Below are positions 42,511-53,177 of a stretch of 64,000 nucleotides of DNA, piece by piece. Every line of letters begins with the position of its first letter. Position 1 is the stretch's first letter. The translations under genes were made by a program, and so were the position numbers. A model generated the notes under the pieces. It worked only from the letters and a program-made list of their open reading frames with translations. It made no database searches and was not told the origin of the DNA. The stretch comes from Skeletonema tropicum (lineage: Eukaryota; Bacillariophyta; Thalassiosirophyceae; Thalassiosirales; Thalassiosiraceae), in the NCBI GenBank assembly GCA_037178625.1, contig CM074136.1:1426001-1490000 (forward strand). Reading direction: 5' to 3'.

Positions 42511-42927
42511 TCAAATCGTCAAATCACAGCCCGATCTCGCGAAGATTGGTCCATTGAGGTCATTTCGTGCCATTCGTATCGTTGGATTCGTCTTCATCGG
42601 CGATGTTGGTGGTCTTAAGGGCGTCATTGTCGGCTCCTCCAAGGGGCCGAAAATCGGTGAAGTGATTTGGCGCGCTTCGCCATCCGGCCTCAAAATCACA
42701 CAGAACAAAACATCACCAAAACTACCATGTTCGACCGCACCGTGCACCATGTTACGGACCTCATTGGAGGCCGAACGAGGCTCCATGTACAGCTTGTTGT
42801 CTATGTATTCAATGTCTACAGTCATTTTTTGGTTCGAAATAGGTCTACTTCGTCGTAATGCAATTTGAAATGGGGCGTGGAAAATTGCCATCTTTCGGCA
42901 TACCTTACCCATCGTGGTCGATATCAC
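42511..42927 (-). pseudogene. Decayed R-transposon ORF
   Basis: A 138-codon frame on the minus strand; the matching frame in R1 (21417-21002) is broken into two. Shared segments include YIDNKLYMEPRSAS and SPIFGPLEEPTMTPLRPPTS. It looks like a fragment of a larger protein, upstream parts being in 43319-43074. No catalytic motif recognised. Confidence 0.4.
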
Positions 42928-44048
42928 AACATTATGAACGTTCTAGTGCAGTGAATACATCCGCTGGTGTTATATGAGGATTGGGTGGGCCAGTTTTGTA
43001 TCGTGGTCTGATTTAGAGTCTTGAACTTTGGCAAACTCGGCCCAAATATCCAGCTTGGTTGCTTTCGCCTTCTTCAACTCGCCTGCCCGACGCCGACGCT
43101 TGGTGCTGAGGGTGTTTGGAGCCTTTCTATCTGCAAATCTCGAACAGTCTTAATGAATTTACCGAGATTATTCGATTCAGTGCAAGTTGGAGTTGCTCTC
43201 TGCATCACAAAACACTTGGTCTTATGGCTCACTGCAAGGTTGTAAAAGCGAGGAAAGACCTTTTCGAGTTCTTCAAAGAAACGATTCACTGGGACATCTT
43301 CCCAATGCCTCTCCTTCAAGACTTTCCCAAGTCACTTTGTAAGCTCAATTGTATCTCTTGACTTCCACGCCAAATAATTGACTGTCTTTAGAGTTGCAGC
43401 TTCTTCGATTTGATCTTCCAATGAGGTCTGACTGTAAGTGGTAGACGCCCTTCCTTGCTGCAATTCCTTCCGCATGGGCTACTTGATTTCAAGTTGCCTC
43501 TTACCGACGTATGTTTCACGCTTCACAATACTGCTAATGCTAAAGCGAGAGTAGATTCTTGCATTTAGTAGGTGGAATCTCCAGAGTGACGATGGCTTGC
43601 TTAACTTGTAGGAATGACACAATCGGAATCTGGCACGCTTTGCTATGATTCAACTCAGTCTATCTATAGCACCTACCTAATAAATCGACACGGCATGGTT
43701 TTATGGATGAATATATTGCTGTTGGTAGCAAATATGAACCAAATGCATCGCCGACGTGTGAAAAGCGACCTCTCTATTGCATTGCCCAGTTTAGACGGAG
43801 TATTACGCAACGAAAAGAGTTACTCTAACCTAGCACAGCCATCGGCTCGCTCCAATAGGTCTTCTAGAAGAGCTCTGCAAGTGGAATGGGTTGAATCGAC
43901 CACATAGTTGCCGAGAATGAACAGCTTGACGGTCAGAGGTCGGATCGTCTCTGCGGTTCAAAAAATGCTAGCAAATCGCTAGTAAAACGAACGAAAAAAA
44001 ATTGAAAATGGATTGAAATGATGTCTCATGGAGTCGTCGATTCTATGG

Positions 44049-44147
44049 CTCTGGGGGGTCGAATGCTGTCGTGAAGGCAAGCACTGGAATCCTGAACACC
44101 TGACGAATCGAATGCATGCCTTCACGACAGCATTCGACCCCCCAGAG
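44049..44147. repeat. 34-bp-arm hairpin in R2
   Basis: Arms 44049-44082 and 44114-44147 around a 31-base loop. The inner block is GTCGTGAAGGCA on the left, TGCCTTCACGAC on the right. Confidence 0.9.
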
Positions 44148-44385
44148 TGTGAGAGAGCCGTTCCAAAGTCAGACAAGCGTTAAACTTTGGACGATTTCAA
44201 CTCGTCTCATAGTCGATCAAATCGCACAAGCAACACATGAATCATAAACTAGAGGAGATAAGCTTTCCATTGGTAGCCTTGGTCTCATCGTAGAGTTACT
44301 ATTCGCTTACTCTATCTATTTCCAAAAAAGTAGCCATTTTAAGGTTTTACTTAGGCGCGCTTCTAGCGTCACCACCCATAGCTGC

Positions 44386-45407
44386 TGCTCGGAGCATGTG
44401 TCATTCCCAACGCAACACAAGGCAGACTGGTGCCTATTTGGGTAAGTGGATGAAGGTCTAACCGAAACGAGTTCATCACTCTACTCGTTCAAGTAATTTC
44501 CGTCCTAATTTAAGTAAGTTGAAAAATATTGTATCATCACTTTCAAATCATACAGGTCTATCGGACACCTCCGACGAGCACTCCAACATCGTCACCTTCA
44601 TATCAGCCCACAACTTCATCTCGGCCAAGCTTACACCCCACGAGCAATCCATCAGCCTCGCCATCAAATCAACCGTCTCCTAGACCAAGCTCACTTCCGA
44701 CGAGCAGCCCGTCGTACCAGCCTTCATCTCAACCCTCTCCTAGACCAAGCTCGCAGCCGACGAGCAGCCCGTCTTATCAGCCTTCATCTCATCCATCGCT
44801 CCGGCCGAGCTCAGAGCCAACAGGCAGCCCATCATTCTCTCCGTCATTTGATCCATCTTCTCGGCCAAGCTCGCATCCGACGATGAGTTCTTCATCCTCA
44901 CCGTCATCTGATCCATCTTATAAACCGAGCTCAAAACCTACAAGCAGCCCATCATCCTTACCATCATATCAGCCGTCATCTCGACCAAGCTTACAGCCTT
45001 CAACCCGACCAAGCTCACAGCCCACCATCAATCCATCATTTTTGCCATCATTCTGGCCATCTTACTCATCTCAGCCGTCAATGTCATCACAGCCTTCATC
45101 TCCTTTGAGAGTATCACAAAATGCGGTGATTTCTGAGAAAGTCTCGGCACCTTCTTCATTCGAATTCTGGATGATAGCTCTTATCATCTCTCTTCAAATA
45201 TTTTTTCTCGTTTCTCATTTAGCTCGGAAGATGAAAATGGAGGGCCAGAAGAGTGGTGACTGTGATGGTAGTCAAGGCTTGCCAGACGGTGTTGATGAAA
45301 TGATAGATGGTCACCTTGTTACGTATGTTGTTCAGGTAGCCCCGTCCACAGAAGCCCCGGCGACTGAAATTCGTCCTTGGCCCTTGCCTCCACTTCCGTC
45401 CACGTGA
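44386..45407 (+). pseudogene. Main part of the interrupted Ser/Pro-repeat paralogue
   Basis: It resumes the signal-peptide exon with LLGACVIPNATQGRLVPIW to the donor at 44442 (GTAAGT); exon 2 is 44556-45407. Without the insertion the protein would be 311 aa: signal peptide, about 190 residues of PSSxPTSSPSxxPS repeats (far fewer than in the upstream paralogue), a membrane segment FWMIALIISLQIFFLV and a short tail ending ATEIRPWPLPPLPST, like the paralogue's end. The coding part is otherwise intact, so the disruption may be recent, or the insertion may be absent from another haplotype. With 23.6 kb in the signal-peptide exon, normal expression is unlikely. Confidence 0.8.
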
Positions 45408-45989
45408 GTGAAAGAAGAAAAAAGAAATGTCAAAAGTAAAAAGCTGCAAGGTCTAGGATCTCGCCATCAAGATTAATGTTAACGTTGTCATCATCAAACA
45501 AATTGGAGAGTGTTGAGTGATAGCTTCCGCAGGCAGTGTATACTAATTGAACAAATCTCAAATCGTAGAACGACCATGTTCATGAGCCATTAATTGCACG
45601 TTTGGATCATATTTCTTTTTTTATCGGGTGCGGAGAAGCAGGGGGTGAGAATGCAACGATGTAATAGTGCCCTTAAGTATTAAGTAACTCAGAGTTTGAC
45701 TACATAAGTAAGTAAGTATGTTCAGGTGTAACTTTTCATTGTGACATTTGCACTCTCATTGTTCTCTATTTATCTCCGGCCGTCTTCAACTCACAAAAGT
45801 CAAAAATCACAAGACACTCCGTCCTCGCAGCGTCCTCCGTCCTCAACAAGACTCCTCACCCTCCCTTCAACCTTCCTCCCGATCGCATCGAGCAGCCACG
45901 CACCTACACCCTTACTACTCCTTCAGTATCACTTCAGTAAATTATGTTGATAATCTATTAAAACCAATCACAATAACACAATTTGCATA
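45408..45989. other. Intergenic, upstream of the LRR gene
   Basis: No gene seen. TAAGTAAGTAAGT occurs near 45705. The last bases before the ATG (ACACAATTTGCATAATG) resemble those before the inverted copy's start. Confidence 0.5.
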
Positions 45990-47774
45990 ATGAGCAACAA
46001 TTATAACCTTAACAAGAAGCGCAAGGCAAACAATGATGGCCGGGCAGCTACGACGGATGGTGCGCATGATGTGAACACAGACAAAACCAATGACGGCGGC
46101 AGCTTTCTATCTTCATGGTTTGGATATTATTTTACAGGGCGGAATGCTGGCGGTGCGTTGTCAGGACCGCCCAATGATGAACAATCAATTCAGCAATCTC
46201 TTTCACAAATGAACAAAATAATGATGCGGATGGAAGAGAAGCTAGCCACAGTAGGCAGCACCGTGAGCAGCCTTGAGAGGAGATGTGAACAGTTGGAAAG
46301 GAAGTGCAGCTCCCTTGAAAGTAATGTTTTGGAGTCGACATCACGCATGGACAAAAAATTCGATTCTTTATGCGGTGATCTTGACAAAAAGTGCGACTCG
46401 CTAGCAGATAGATTGGAGGCAAAAGTCGATTCGGCACTTGCACAGGAGACTGACAACGCACTCAAACGTCATGAATACAATGAAATGTTGATAAAGAATC
46501 AGCGTTGGGAGTACTCTGCTCCTGTTCTTTCAATGAATGAGTTAATGTACAACGGATACACTGAAGATGCAGATGAAGCTGCACACCTAGCCACAAGCGC
46601 TCGAGATCTGAAACACATCACCACAAATATGAGGCGGGGAGAATTCTCAGATGGATTCGACAACATGAAGGGGCTCATTATGGAAATGAATGATGATGAG
46701 CCTCCATTCAATCACGCAGTAAACGAGGTGCTACTTCCACAGTGGAAGGAATTTGCCAATGCACTGAAACAGTTCACCCCTGCAATCAACCTATTGCCTG
46801 AAAGTTTTTTCATGTTTAAATGCGTCCAACTGAATCCTGATGCAATGCTTCTGATCAAAGAGGCGTTGATTGGCAAACCCTTTCAAGGCCTCTCTTTTAC
46901 CAACAACAACAATGGAGATGGTGCTCGTGGGGGAATGAGCGTAGATGTCATCCTTGATATTGTGGAAAGCAACAAACATCTGCGGAAGCTCGATATAGAA
47001 AGAAACCAGATTGGTCCCCAACACATCGAAAGGATCTGCTCCACCTTGCGCAATTATCCCTTAGTACATCTCGATCTGGCAAGAAGTTTTGAACCAGGCG
47101 TTGGGGATCAAATGCTCGCCTCGCTACTTACAATTGATGACTTGAAACTCGAGGAATTGGACATGGCTGGCAATAACATCACCTCAGCCGTGAGCACACT
47201 ATTGGCAGATTTTTTGGCAACGAATCCAATTTTGAACGAACTCTGTCTCGCCTCTAATCATTTAAACGACAATGACTTTGAATTGATTGCAAACGCTCTT
47301 CGAACCAATTCCACATTACGTGATCTCGATCTCGAGAATAACAATTTCACTGACGGTGGCCCTGGTGATAAGGCTTTCCAACTTGTGATGTGCGATGAAA
47401 GCAGTTTGAACGCAGTCGCTGATTCGAATCACATGTGCATTTGGCATTTCGACGAATATAATTATCACGAGCAGTGGCAAATTAATAGAGGGTGGAAAGT
47501 ATACAGTCTTCTTTCATCTAGGAATGGAACGTTGTCCAACGCGAATCACTTCGGTGACATTGAAGTTAAGATCTTGCCAAATGTACTGGAAGCTGTGCAA
47601 AAGTACCATAATGCTGCGAGCGAGTACGCTAACGAGTACAATCGGAACCAATATTCCAGGTTGTCGTGTGCAAAACCGTTATCGATTGTATATGAGATTA
47701 TGCGCAAATGGGACAAGGCATTCCCTCTGTACAAGTCATTAGGCAAGTCTGAAATTAAAGATCAACCTTTGTAA
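45990..47774 (+). CDS. Coiled-coil plus ribonuclease-inhibitor-type LRR protein, 594 aa
   Basis: ATG at 45990 (MSNNYNLNKKRKANND). The N-terminus is basic, with a short aromatic patch (SSWFGYYFTG). Residues about 70-150 are a coiled coil in heptads (MNKIMMRMEEKLATVGSTV, then SLERRCEQLERKCSSLES). From about 300 to 470 there are RI-type leucine-rich repeats: HLRKLDIERNQIG, KLEELDMAGNNIT, ILNELCLASNHLND, TLRDLDLENNNFTD. The C-terminal ~110 residues (EQWQINRGWKVYSLLSSRNG, then IVYEIMRKWDKAFPLYKS) are a conserved tail also present in the inverted copy. It is probably a member of an expanded diatom LRR family; function unknown. No signal peptide. Confidence 0.8.
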   Translation: MSNNYNLNKKRKANNDGRAATTDGAHDVNTDKTNDGGSFLSSWFGYYFTGRNAGGALSGPPNDEQSIQQSLSQMNKIMMRMEEKLATVGSTVSSLERRCEQLERKCSSLESNVLESTSRMDKKFDSLCGDLDKKCDSLADRLEAKVDSALAQETDNALKRHEYNEMLIKNQRWEYSAPVLSMNELMYNGYTEDADEAAHLATSARDLKHITTNMRRGEFSDGFDNMKGLIMEMNDDEPPFNHAVNEVLLPQWKEFANALKQFTPAINLLPESFFMFKCVQLNPDAMLLIKEALIGKPFQGLSFTNNNNGDGARGGMSVDVILDIVESNKHLRKLDIERNQIGPQHIERICSTLRNYPLVHLDLARSFEPGVGDQMLASLLTIDDLKLEELDMAGNNITSAVSTLLADFLATNPILNELCLASNHLNDNDFELIANALRTNSTLRDLDLENNNFTDGGPGDKAFQLVMCDESSLNAVADSNHMCIWHFDEYNYHEQWQINRGWKVYSLLSSRNGTLSNANHFGDIEVKILPNVLEAVQKYHNAASEYANEYNRNQYSRLSCAKPLSIVYEIMRKWDKAFPLYKSLGKSEIKDQPL

Positions 47775-48043
47775 ATAATGAAATTGTTACGATTCTTCAT
47801 TGATTTGGAAAGCAAATACTTCTTAAAATTCAATGTGTCTGAATTCATACCAGAGCTACGTGTGTCCGTGCTCAGAGAGATCACAGCATAGATTGAACTT
47901 CTTAAAGCAAAACGCTCTCTTAAGAAGGTATTCTCTTTATATGGTCTCACTTTTATTAAGACAAAACACACAACATGGAAGACAGTGGTAGCAATCATAG
48001 AACGTAAGGCAATTTAGACCGATCGGTCGGTGACACGGCCTAC
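47775..48043. other. 3' flank of the LRR gene
   Basis: The first ~45 bases after the stop still match the inverted copy's flank (AAATTGTTACGAT). No other feature. Confidence 0.5.
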
Positions 48044-48051
48044 ATCATCAA

Positions 48052-49936
48052 AGGAGGGGTGGCCTCAACCTGTCCGCGAAATCGTTACATGTGTAACTGC
48101 TGGCTTCCTCGCTGATGACGTAGGAATTTAATTCCTACGTAAACTTGTACTAGGATCTGTAACATCGGGTTACATGGGTAGGGAGGCTGAACCTCTACGA
48201 AAAGTCTAACATGAAATAACCCCATTATTAATGAACTCAACCAATTACATGCAACTTTCCAACTACATCGAGAATCAAATTCTCTCCAATACGCTTTGCA
48301 ACCTCTTCCTTGTTTTCAAGAGCCCTCGAGAGAGTAGTACGCCATTTATTCAAACAGGTGCCTGGATTGCTACCACCTTTCTTCAGCCTTAATGTTTTGC
48401 AATCATTGCAAACCATTCCACCATCTTTACCCGGAAAGACTCCCCTCTTAGTGCACGACCTTGATACAATTGATGGAGCGCCAGCGTAGACACCAACAAT
48501 CCATCCCTGCGTTGGCAGTGGCCTGACGTAAGTCGCGTACAGTTTGACATGACTTGTCTTATCCCCATTTACTGAGTTGAATATTCCAGCACATGCTGAT
48601 TTCCTGAAAAGAGACAACAAACAACAAATCATTAACTACAGATGCGTTGAAATAGTACACACAAAATAGCATGAGCAACTTACGCAGAATCCAAGACACC
48701 AGCAGCCTCCACATCAATTATGTCTGTGGTTGAATTGCGAGGTTTGACCTCTGGTTTCTTCTTCTTCTGTATTGGATAAAACTTCGTCATCGAACTACCA
48801 GTCTGTGTCTTGTTCTTCTTGCCCCTTTTCTTGTTCTCTCTCTTTTCACCTTCACGAGCTGCCACATGATTCAAGTGTCCTTGGGTGGTCAAGTGACCAC
48901 CCGGCCCACTCCAATTATAAACATTGAATTTTGGTTTCATAGAAATGATGCCGTTTGTCCGTCCAGTGCCAAGACAAAGAGCACATTCAATCCATTCGCC
49001 ATTTTCATCGATTCTGCGGATATCTTCTCTGCATGCAATTTTATCGGGCCATGACGGAGGGGGTGTTGTGTCAGTGGCATCAACATTTTTCAGCGTGATT
49101 GTCCGTTCTTTGGATTTAGTGATGTTGCCAATGCCAATGCCATCCTCCTTTTTGTTAGACTTAGTAAGAGGTACATCAGACTTGTTGCCGTCCGCTGCCG
49201 CCATGTTGGATTTTTTTTCGGGAACACCAGGAGGATGGAGGGAAGATACGGCAGATTCTGTTGGTTGACTTTCAGCGGCGGCAATCACTGTTGCTGGGGG
49301 GGCAGGCGGATCATTGACGAGAAGGGGGGAGGTAGATCTGGAGGTAGACGGCAGAGATTCGGAGGGTGCATTATTGACGGAAGTTGTGTCATTAATATTA
49401 TTCATAGTAGATGTTTTGACAAGACGCTGCGTTGCAGGGGACGACCCATTCTCCCCATGTCGCTCCGCCTGTACCTCTTTGGACGAAACAGCATTCGACT
49501 CAATTTCATTATTGATGTTGTTTTGGGCAATGGAGGTGTTGCTGTGACTTTTTTGGTTGTCGACATATTTTGGATTTACCTTCCTCAATCGTTTCGAGCC
49601 TACTTCTACTGTGTCCCCTCTCTCTTTACGCTGCTTGTCAGCCCATTCATCATACTTCATTTTGTTTGACGACATATTGTTGATGATCTATGTTGTCTAT
49701 TTAATGTTCCATGGTGAATCTCTCTCTCATGGACACTATTATTTTTATTTGATGGTCGGTGGTGGTGGCTCGGGAAACTTGTCAGCCAAATCGTTACATG
49801 TGTAACTCTCAGATGTCTCGTGGCTGCCACACTATTAGCAAAAATGGTTACAGGAGTAACTGTCCGATGTCTCGTGGCTGACAACTTGGTTACTTAGCGG
49901 AATTAGTATGGTTCTACGTACGAGGCCACCCCTCCT
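48052..49936. mobile_element. 1885-bp DNA transposon with one spliced gene
   Basis: Terminal inverted repeats AGGAGGGGTGGCCTC (48052) and its inverse (49922-49936), flanked by the 8-bp direct repeat ATCATCAA at 48044-48051 and 49937-49944. Subterminal motifs AAATCGTTACATGTGTAACT at about 48081 and 49788, plus a variant near 49840, look like transposase-binding repeats. The 8-bp duplication suggests a hAT-, Mutator- or KDZ-related element. It carries the single gene at 48237-49675. Confidence 0.85.
48237..49675 (-). CDS. Transposon-borne zinc-binding protein, 452 aa, two exons
   Basis: Exon 1 (49675-48684) starts MSSNKMKYDEWADKQRKERG. An 80-bp intron (GTAAGT...TTCAG) joins in phase to exon 2 (48603-48237). 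The first ~200 residues are low complexity. Then comes ECALCLGTGRTNG...WSGPGGHLTTQGHLNH, a C-x2-C...H-x5-H zinc-finger-like motif, followed by a Lys-rich stretch (KRENKKRGKKNKTQ). Exon 2 carries GWIVGVYAGAPSIVSRSC and VCNDCKTLR, a second Cys pair. The gene fills the element, so it is either the transposase's DNA-binding part or a captured gene; no DDE catalytic triad is recognisable. Clean frames and splice sites suggest it is recent. Confidence 0.65.
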
Positions 49937-49944
49937 ATCATCAA

Positions 49945-50255
49945 GAGGATAGAGGCTGGGTACTGGGTATCTTTGTGGCGGGAAACGTCATCACCCGAAC
50001 ACGAACCTGAAATGAGAATCCTTGAAAATGCATGCTCATCTTCCAACTCGCATCAACAACTTCTTGCTGTAGCTTGGCTCTTACTTCTATCACCCAAGCG
50101 GAGTTGACAATCGGTGACACCATCTAGAAGGAAAGCCATAATAACAACAACTTCATCATATTTAGGCAGAGTTGACAGCATTGATATCATCAAGACAACA
50201 ACCGCACTACTAGGATAAGAACAAGAATTGCATCGACCAAAAGATCCAAACAACA
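49945..50255. promoter_or_regulatory. Upstream region of ALDH12
   Basis: Gene-free. It should contain the promoter of the dehydrogenase gene; no distinct element recognised. Confidence 0.4.
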
Positions 50256-51908
50256 ATGCTCTCCTCTTTGCGTCTATCCTCCTCATCGGTAGCAGCTCTC
50301 CACCGCAACAGCCGCCGCTGCCTATCCAGCCTTCCATCCTGGGCAACACTAGATCCCCTCTCACTCGGCTCCTCACCCACACCACACTCCGTCACCAACC
50401 TCGTCAATGGCCAATGGACATCCTCCACTCAAAAGAACCTCCTTATCCCCAACCCAATGGACAAAGATGCTCCTCCCGTATGCACAGTTCCCGACACTCA
50501 ACCATCCGAACTCACACCGTTCATCGAAAGTATGAACCGTGTACCAAAAAGTGGAGTGCATAACCCACTCAAACATGTCGAGCGGTACCTCCAATTTGGG
50601 GAGATATCGCGTAAAGCAGGTGAGGCATTGAGTGATCCGACCATAGCCGAGTTCTTTATTCAAACTATTCAAAAGACAGTACCAAAGAGTCATGCACAGG
50701 CTGCTGGAGAGGTCAAGGTAACTGCCGACTTTTTGAAGAACTTTGGAGGGGACAATGTTCGCTTCCTAGCTCGATCATTTGGTGTTCCTGGTGATCACTA
50801 TGGTCAATTCAGTCATGGACATCGTTGGCCCTATGGTCCTGTGGCGATCATTGCCCCCTTTAATTTCCCACTGGAGATTCCAGTATTGCAATTAATGGGG
50901 GCATTATTCATGGGGAATAAACCTGTATTGAAACCAGCCGAAAAGTGTGCTTTGGTAATGGAACAATTTTTACATTTGTTACATGATTGTGGAATGGATA
51001 AGAATGATGTGGATTTGTTGAATTGTCAGGGTCCCGTTGCACAGGAGTTGATTTTGAATTCGAATATTCGGTTGACACAGTTTACGGGATCATCTCGTGT
51101 GGCGGATATATTGCTCGAGAAGACCAAGGGGAAGGTCAAGATTGAAGATGCTGGATTTGACTGGAAGATTTTAGGACCAGATGTGGAGGATGTAGACTAT
51201 GTGGCATGGCAATGTGATCAAGATGCCTATGCTTTTAGTGGACAAAAGTGTTCAGCGGAGTCGATCTTGTTTGCACATGAAAACTGGGAGAAGGCTGGAC
51301 TCTTTGAAAAGATGAAGGAGAATGCCTCCACTAGATCACTGGATGATTTGTCGGTAGCACCGGTATTGACTCATACCACCAAGGATTTCTTGGATCATAC
51401 TTCTAGATTATTGGAGATACCAGGAGCTAAATTGATGTTTGGTGGGAAAGAGTTGGACGAGCACAACATTCCCGAGGTGTATGGGGCAGTTGAGCCAACA
51501 GCGGTCTTTGTCCCACTCAAGGAAATGCTCAAGGATGAACACTATGGCGTATGTACTACGGAAATTTTTGCCCCGTTCCAGGTAGTAACAACCTTTACTG
51601 ATGATGAAATGTCTCTTGTCCTTGAGGCTTGCGAACGCATGTCGAATCATTTAACTGCCGCCGTGGTATCGAACGATGTTGAGTTTCAAACTGCCATCTT
51701 GGCCAATACAGTCAATGGGACTACCTATGCTGGACGTCGTGCACGAACTACAGGTGCCCCACAAAATCATTGGTTTGGTCCTGCTGGAGATACAAGGGGT
51801 GCTGGAATCGGTACACCAGAGGCAATCAAGATGGTTTGGTCTTGTCATCGTGAGATTATCATGGATACTGTTGTTCCTTCGGGATGGGAGCAGCCCAAGG
51901 CTACTTGA
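50256..51908 (+). CDS. P5CDH: Delta-1-pyrroline-5-carboxylate dehydrogenase, ALDH12 type, 550 aa
   Basis: ATG at 50256 with a Ser/Arg-rich presequence (MLSSLRLSSSSVAALHRNSR) fitting mitochondrial import. The ALDH fold is complete: WPYGPVAIIAPFNFPLEIPV, the cofactor site GNKPVLKPAEKC, FTGSSRVAD, and the catalytic Cys at residue 332 in SGQKCSAES. The C-terminal QNHWFGPAGDTRGAGIG and SCHREII are diagnostic of the plant/algal ALDH12 group. The enzyme oxidises glutamate semialdehyde/P5C to glutamate in proline breakdown, using NAD. The frame is intact and of normal length, with no introns. Confidence 0.92.
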   Translation: MLSSLRLSSSSVAALHRNSRRCLSSLPSWATLDPLSLGSSPTPHSVTNLVNGQWTSSTQKNLLIPNPMDKDAPPVCTVPDTQPSELTPFIESMNRVPKSGVHNPLKHVERYLQFGEISRKAGEALSDPTIAEFFIQTIQKTVPKSHAQAAGEVKVTADFLKNFGGDNVRFLARSFGVPGDHYGQFSHGHRWPYGPVAIIAPFNFPLEIPVLQLMGALFMGNKPVLKPAEKCALVMEQFLHLLHDCGMDKNDVDLLNCQGPVAQELILNSNIRLTQFTGSSRVADILLEKTKGKVKIEDAGFDWKILGPDVEDVDYVAWQCDQDAYAFSGQKCSAESILFAHENWEKAGLFEKMKENASTRSLDDLSVAPVLTHTTKDFLDHTSRLLEIPGAKLMFGGKELDEHNIPEVYGAVEPTAVFVPLKEMLKDEHYGVCTTEIFAPFQVVTTFTDDEMSLVLEACERMSNHLTAAVVSNDVEFQTAILANTVNGTTYAGRRARTTGAPQNHWFGPAGDTRGAGIGTPEAIKMVWSCHREIIMDTVVPSGWEQPKAT

Positions 51909-52201
51909 TTCATTCACTGAGCAAGAGTTCAAGAAAAGTTGCTGTAGAGAGAAAGTATCTCTTTAGCTCATTGAGCCAGGGCATGGGACATAATTTGCAT
52001 TGTTATGACTATTCTAAATAATATTATGCTAGATATCGCAGCCTATCGGATCTCTATTTGAGTTTCAAAGAGCTCTCTTTCTATCTTCTACTCAATGTCA
52101 ATGTCATTCTAATTTGAATCATCTACCACAACAGATGGATTCGACAACTTTGAAGTAGCTTCATCCGCTCCCAACTCCTCATCAATCCTTCTCTCCTTCC
52201 T

Positions 52202-53177
52202 TCACCTCATCACCACCGGTCGACACTCCATCACCACCACCACCATCATCCTCTCCACTACTCTTCTACTAGGCACAATCACCCTCAAAACCATCTGAAT
52301 CCCACCCAAAACCGCACCCAACCCATTCGGAACAATAATAAACCAATCCAGCACACCAAACCCAAACGCAGTCCAAAACACTGCATTGGCCGTATTCATC
52401 AACATGGTCCATCGATGGATCGAACTAGAATCTCGTGTTTTCAGTACTGTATAGATGGTCGATAAGGGGTGCTCCGTAAAAGAAGAGTAAATTAATATTG
52501 ACGACCAATCCATATAATGAATTTCCATTGAACAAGTGTGAGTTGGAGGAAGTAGAGTATGGAAATGAGTGTGACGTAGAAGCCGACTATGGTAACGACT
52601 ACTTTTTCGTGTGGGGCTGGTATGGATGATTTTTGAATGGTGATGTTGAGTGCTAGTTTGCGAAGATCGGTAAAGGTGTGTGGATTATGATCTGCTGTTG
52701 TGTTTGTAGTAGTTGGTATTAGTGTTGGTCGTTGGCTTGATTTTGATTGTTGCAGTGATGAGTTCTCTTCATCATCTTCATCGCCATCACCTACATCAAC
52801 ACTTCTTCGCTCCTCCTCTGGTATTCGAAAACTCTTTCGATGGTTATCCAACAACTGTACAAAACTACTCCTCATCCCACACCGTATCCTATCCGAATAT
52901 TGCAATTTCGCCGCTGCCATATTCAACCACACACTCAAAATCAACCCAGGTGCATTGGCCAACAGTAAGAACAATTTTGAATGAGATACGAGTAAATGAC
53001 CCATCCGAGACAATTGCCCAGCATGAATGCCCAGGGGGTGGGGTTGAGTGGTCCGAGTGTGCCGATGGAGATGGCGTGGTGAACCGAACGGAGGGGGGCG
53101 GAGAACATGATGTTGGCGACTATACACCCGAAGAGGGGGCAGATGTATTCGAGGATGATGACGGTTGGTGTTGGCAT
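52202..53177 (-). CDS. SWEET (MtN3) family sugar transporter, frameshifted
   Basis: Three minus-strand frames in order. Frame one from the ATG at 53177 (MPTPTVIILEYICPLFGCIV) has SIGTLGPLNPTPWAFMLGN and CLGWVIYSYLI, matching transmembrane helices 1-2 of SWEETs. Frame two (from about 52990) continues LFLLLANAPGLILSVWLN, then a long acidic loop (VGDGDEDDEEN) and another pair of membrane helices. Frame three (52528-52202) gives TRDSSSIHRWTMLMNTAN, FGFGVLDWFIIVPNGLGAVL and GGIQMVLRV, the second MtN3 repeat with its PN motif. SWEETs are bidirectional sugar uniporters. The frame changes near 52985 and 52510 may be assembly errors, an intron I cannot place, or real lesions. Confidence 0.7.

Larger units (their letters stand above)
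20789..44380. mobile_element. 23.6-kb composite nested insertion in a signal-peptide exon
   Basis: Both outer ends are the same inverted repeat: TATGGGTGGTGACGCTAG at 20789 and its complement ending at 44380. They are flanked by the direct repeat GCTGC. Joining the flanks restores a 27-base stretch colinear with the intact paralogue's exon, which shows that the whole block was inserted. Contents: transposon R1 carrying two further insertions, a 2.2-kb LRR-gene segment, and transposon R2. Confidence 0.85.
42298..44380. mobile_element. Transposon copy R2, uninterrupted, 2083 bp
   Basis: The ends are TATGGGTGGTGACGCTAG and its inverse, with GCAGC on the left and GCTGC on the right. Minus-strand ORFs (43319-43074 with WEDVPVNRFFEELEKV; 42927-42511 with GAVEHGSFGDVLFCVILRPD) suggest a decayed protein gene read from right to left, but I could not assign a transposase family. 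It serves as the empty-site reference for both insertions in R1. Confidence 0.85.

Noticed and set aside
42511..43319. An identified transposase in transposon R
   Set aside because: The minus-strand frames are conserved between R1 and R2, but I could not match any DDE, IS or KDZ motif, so no family is claimed.
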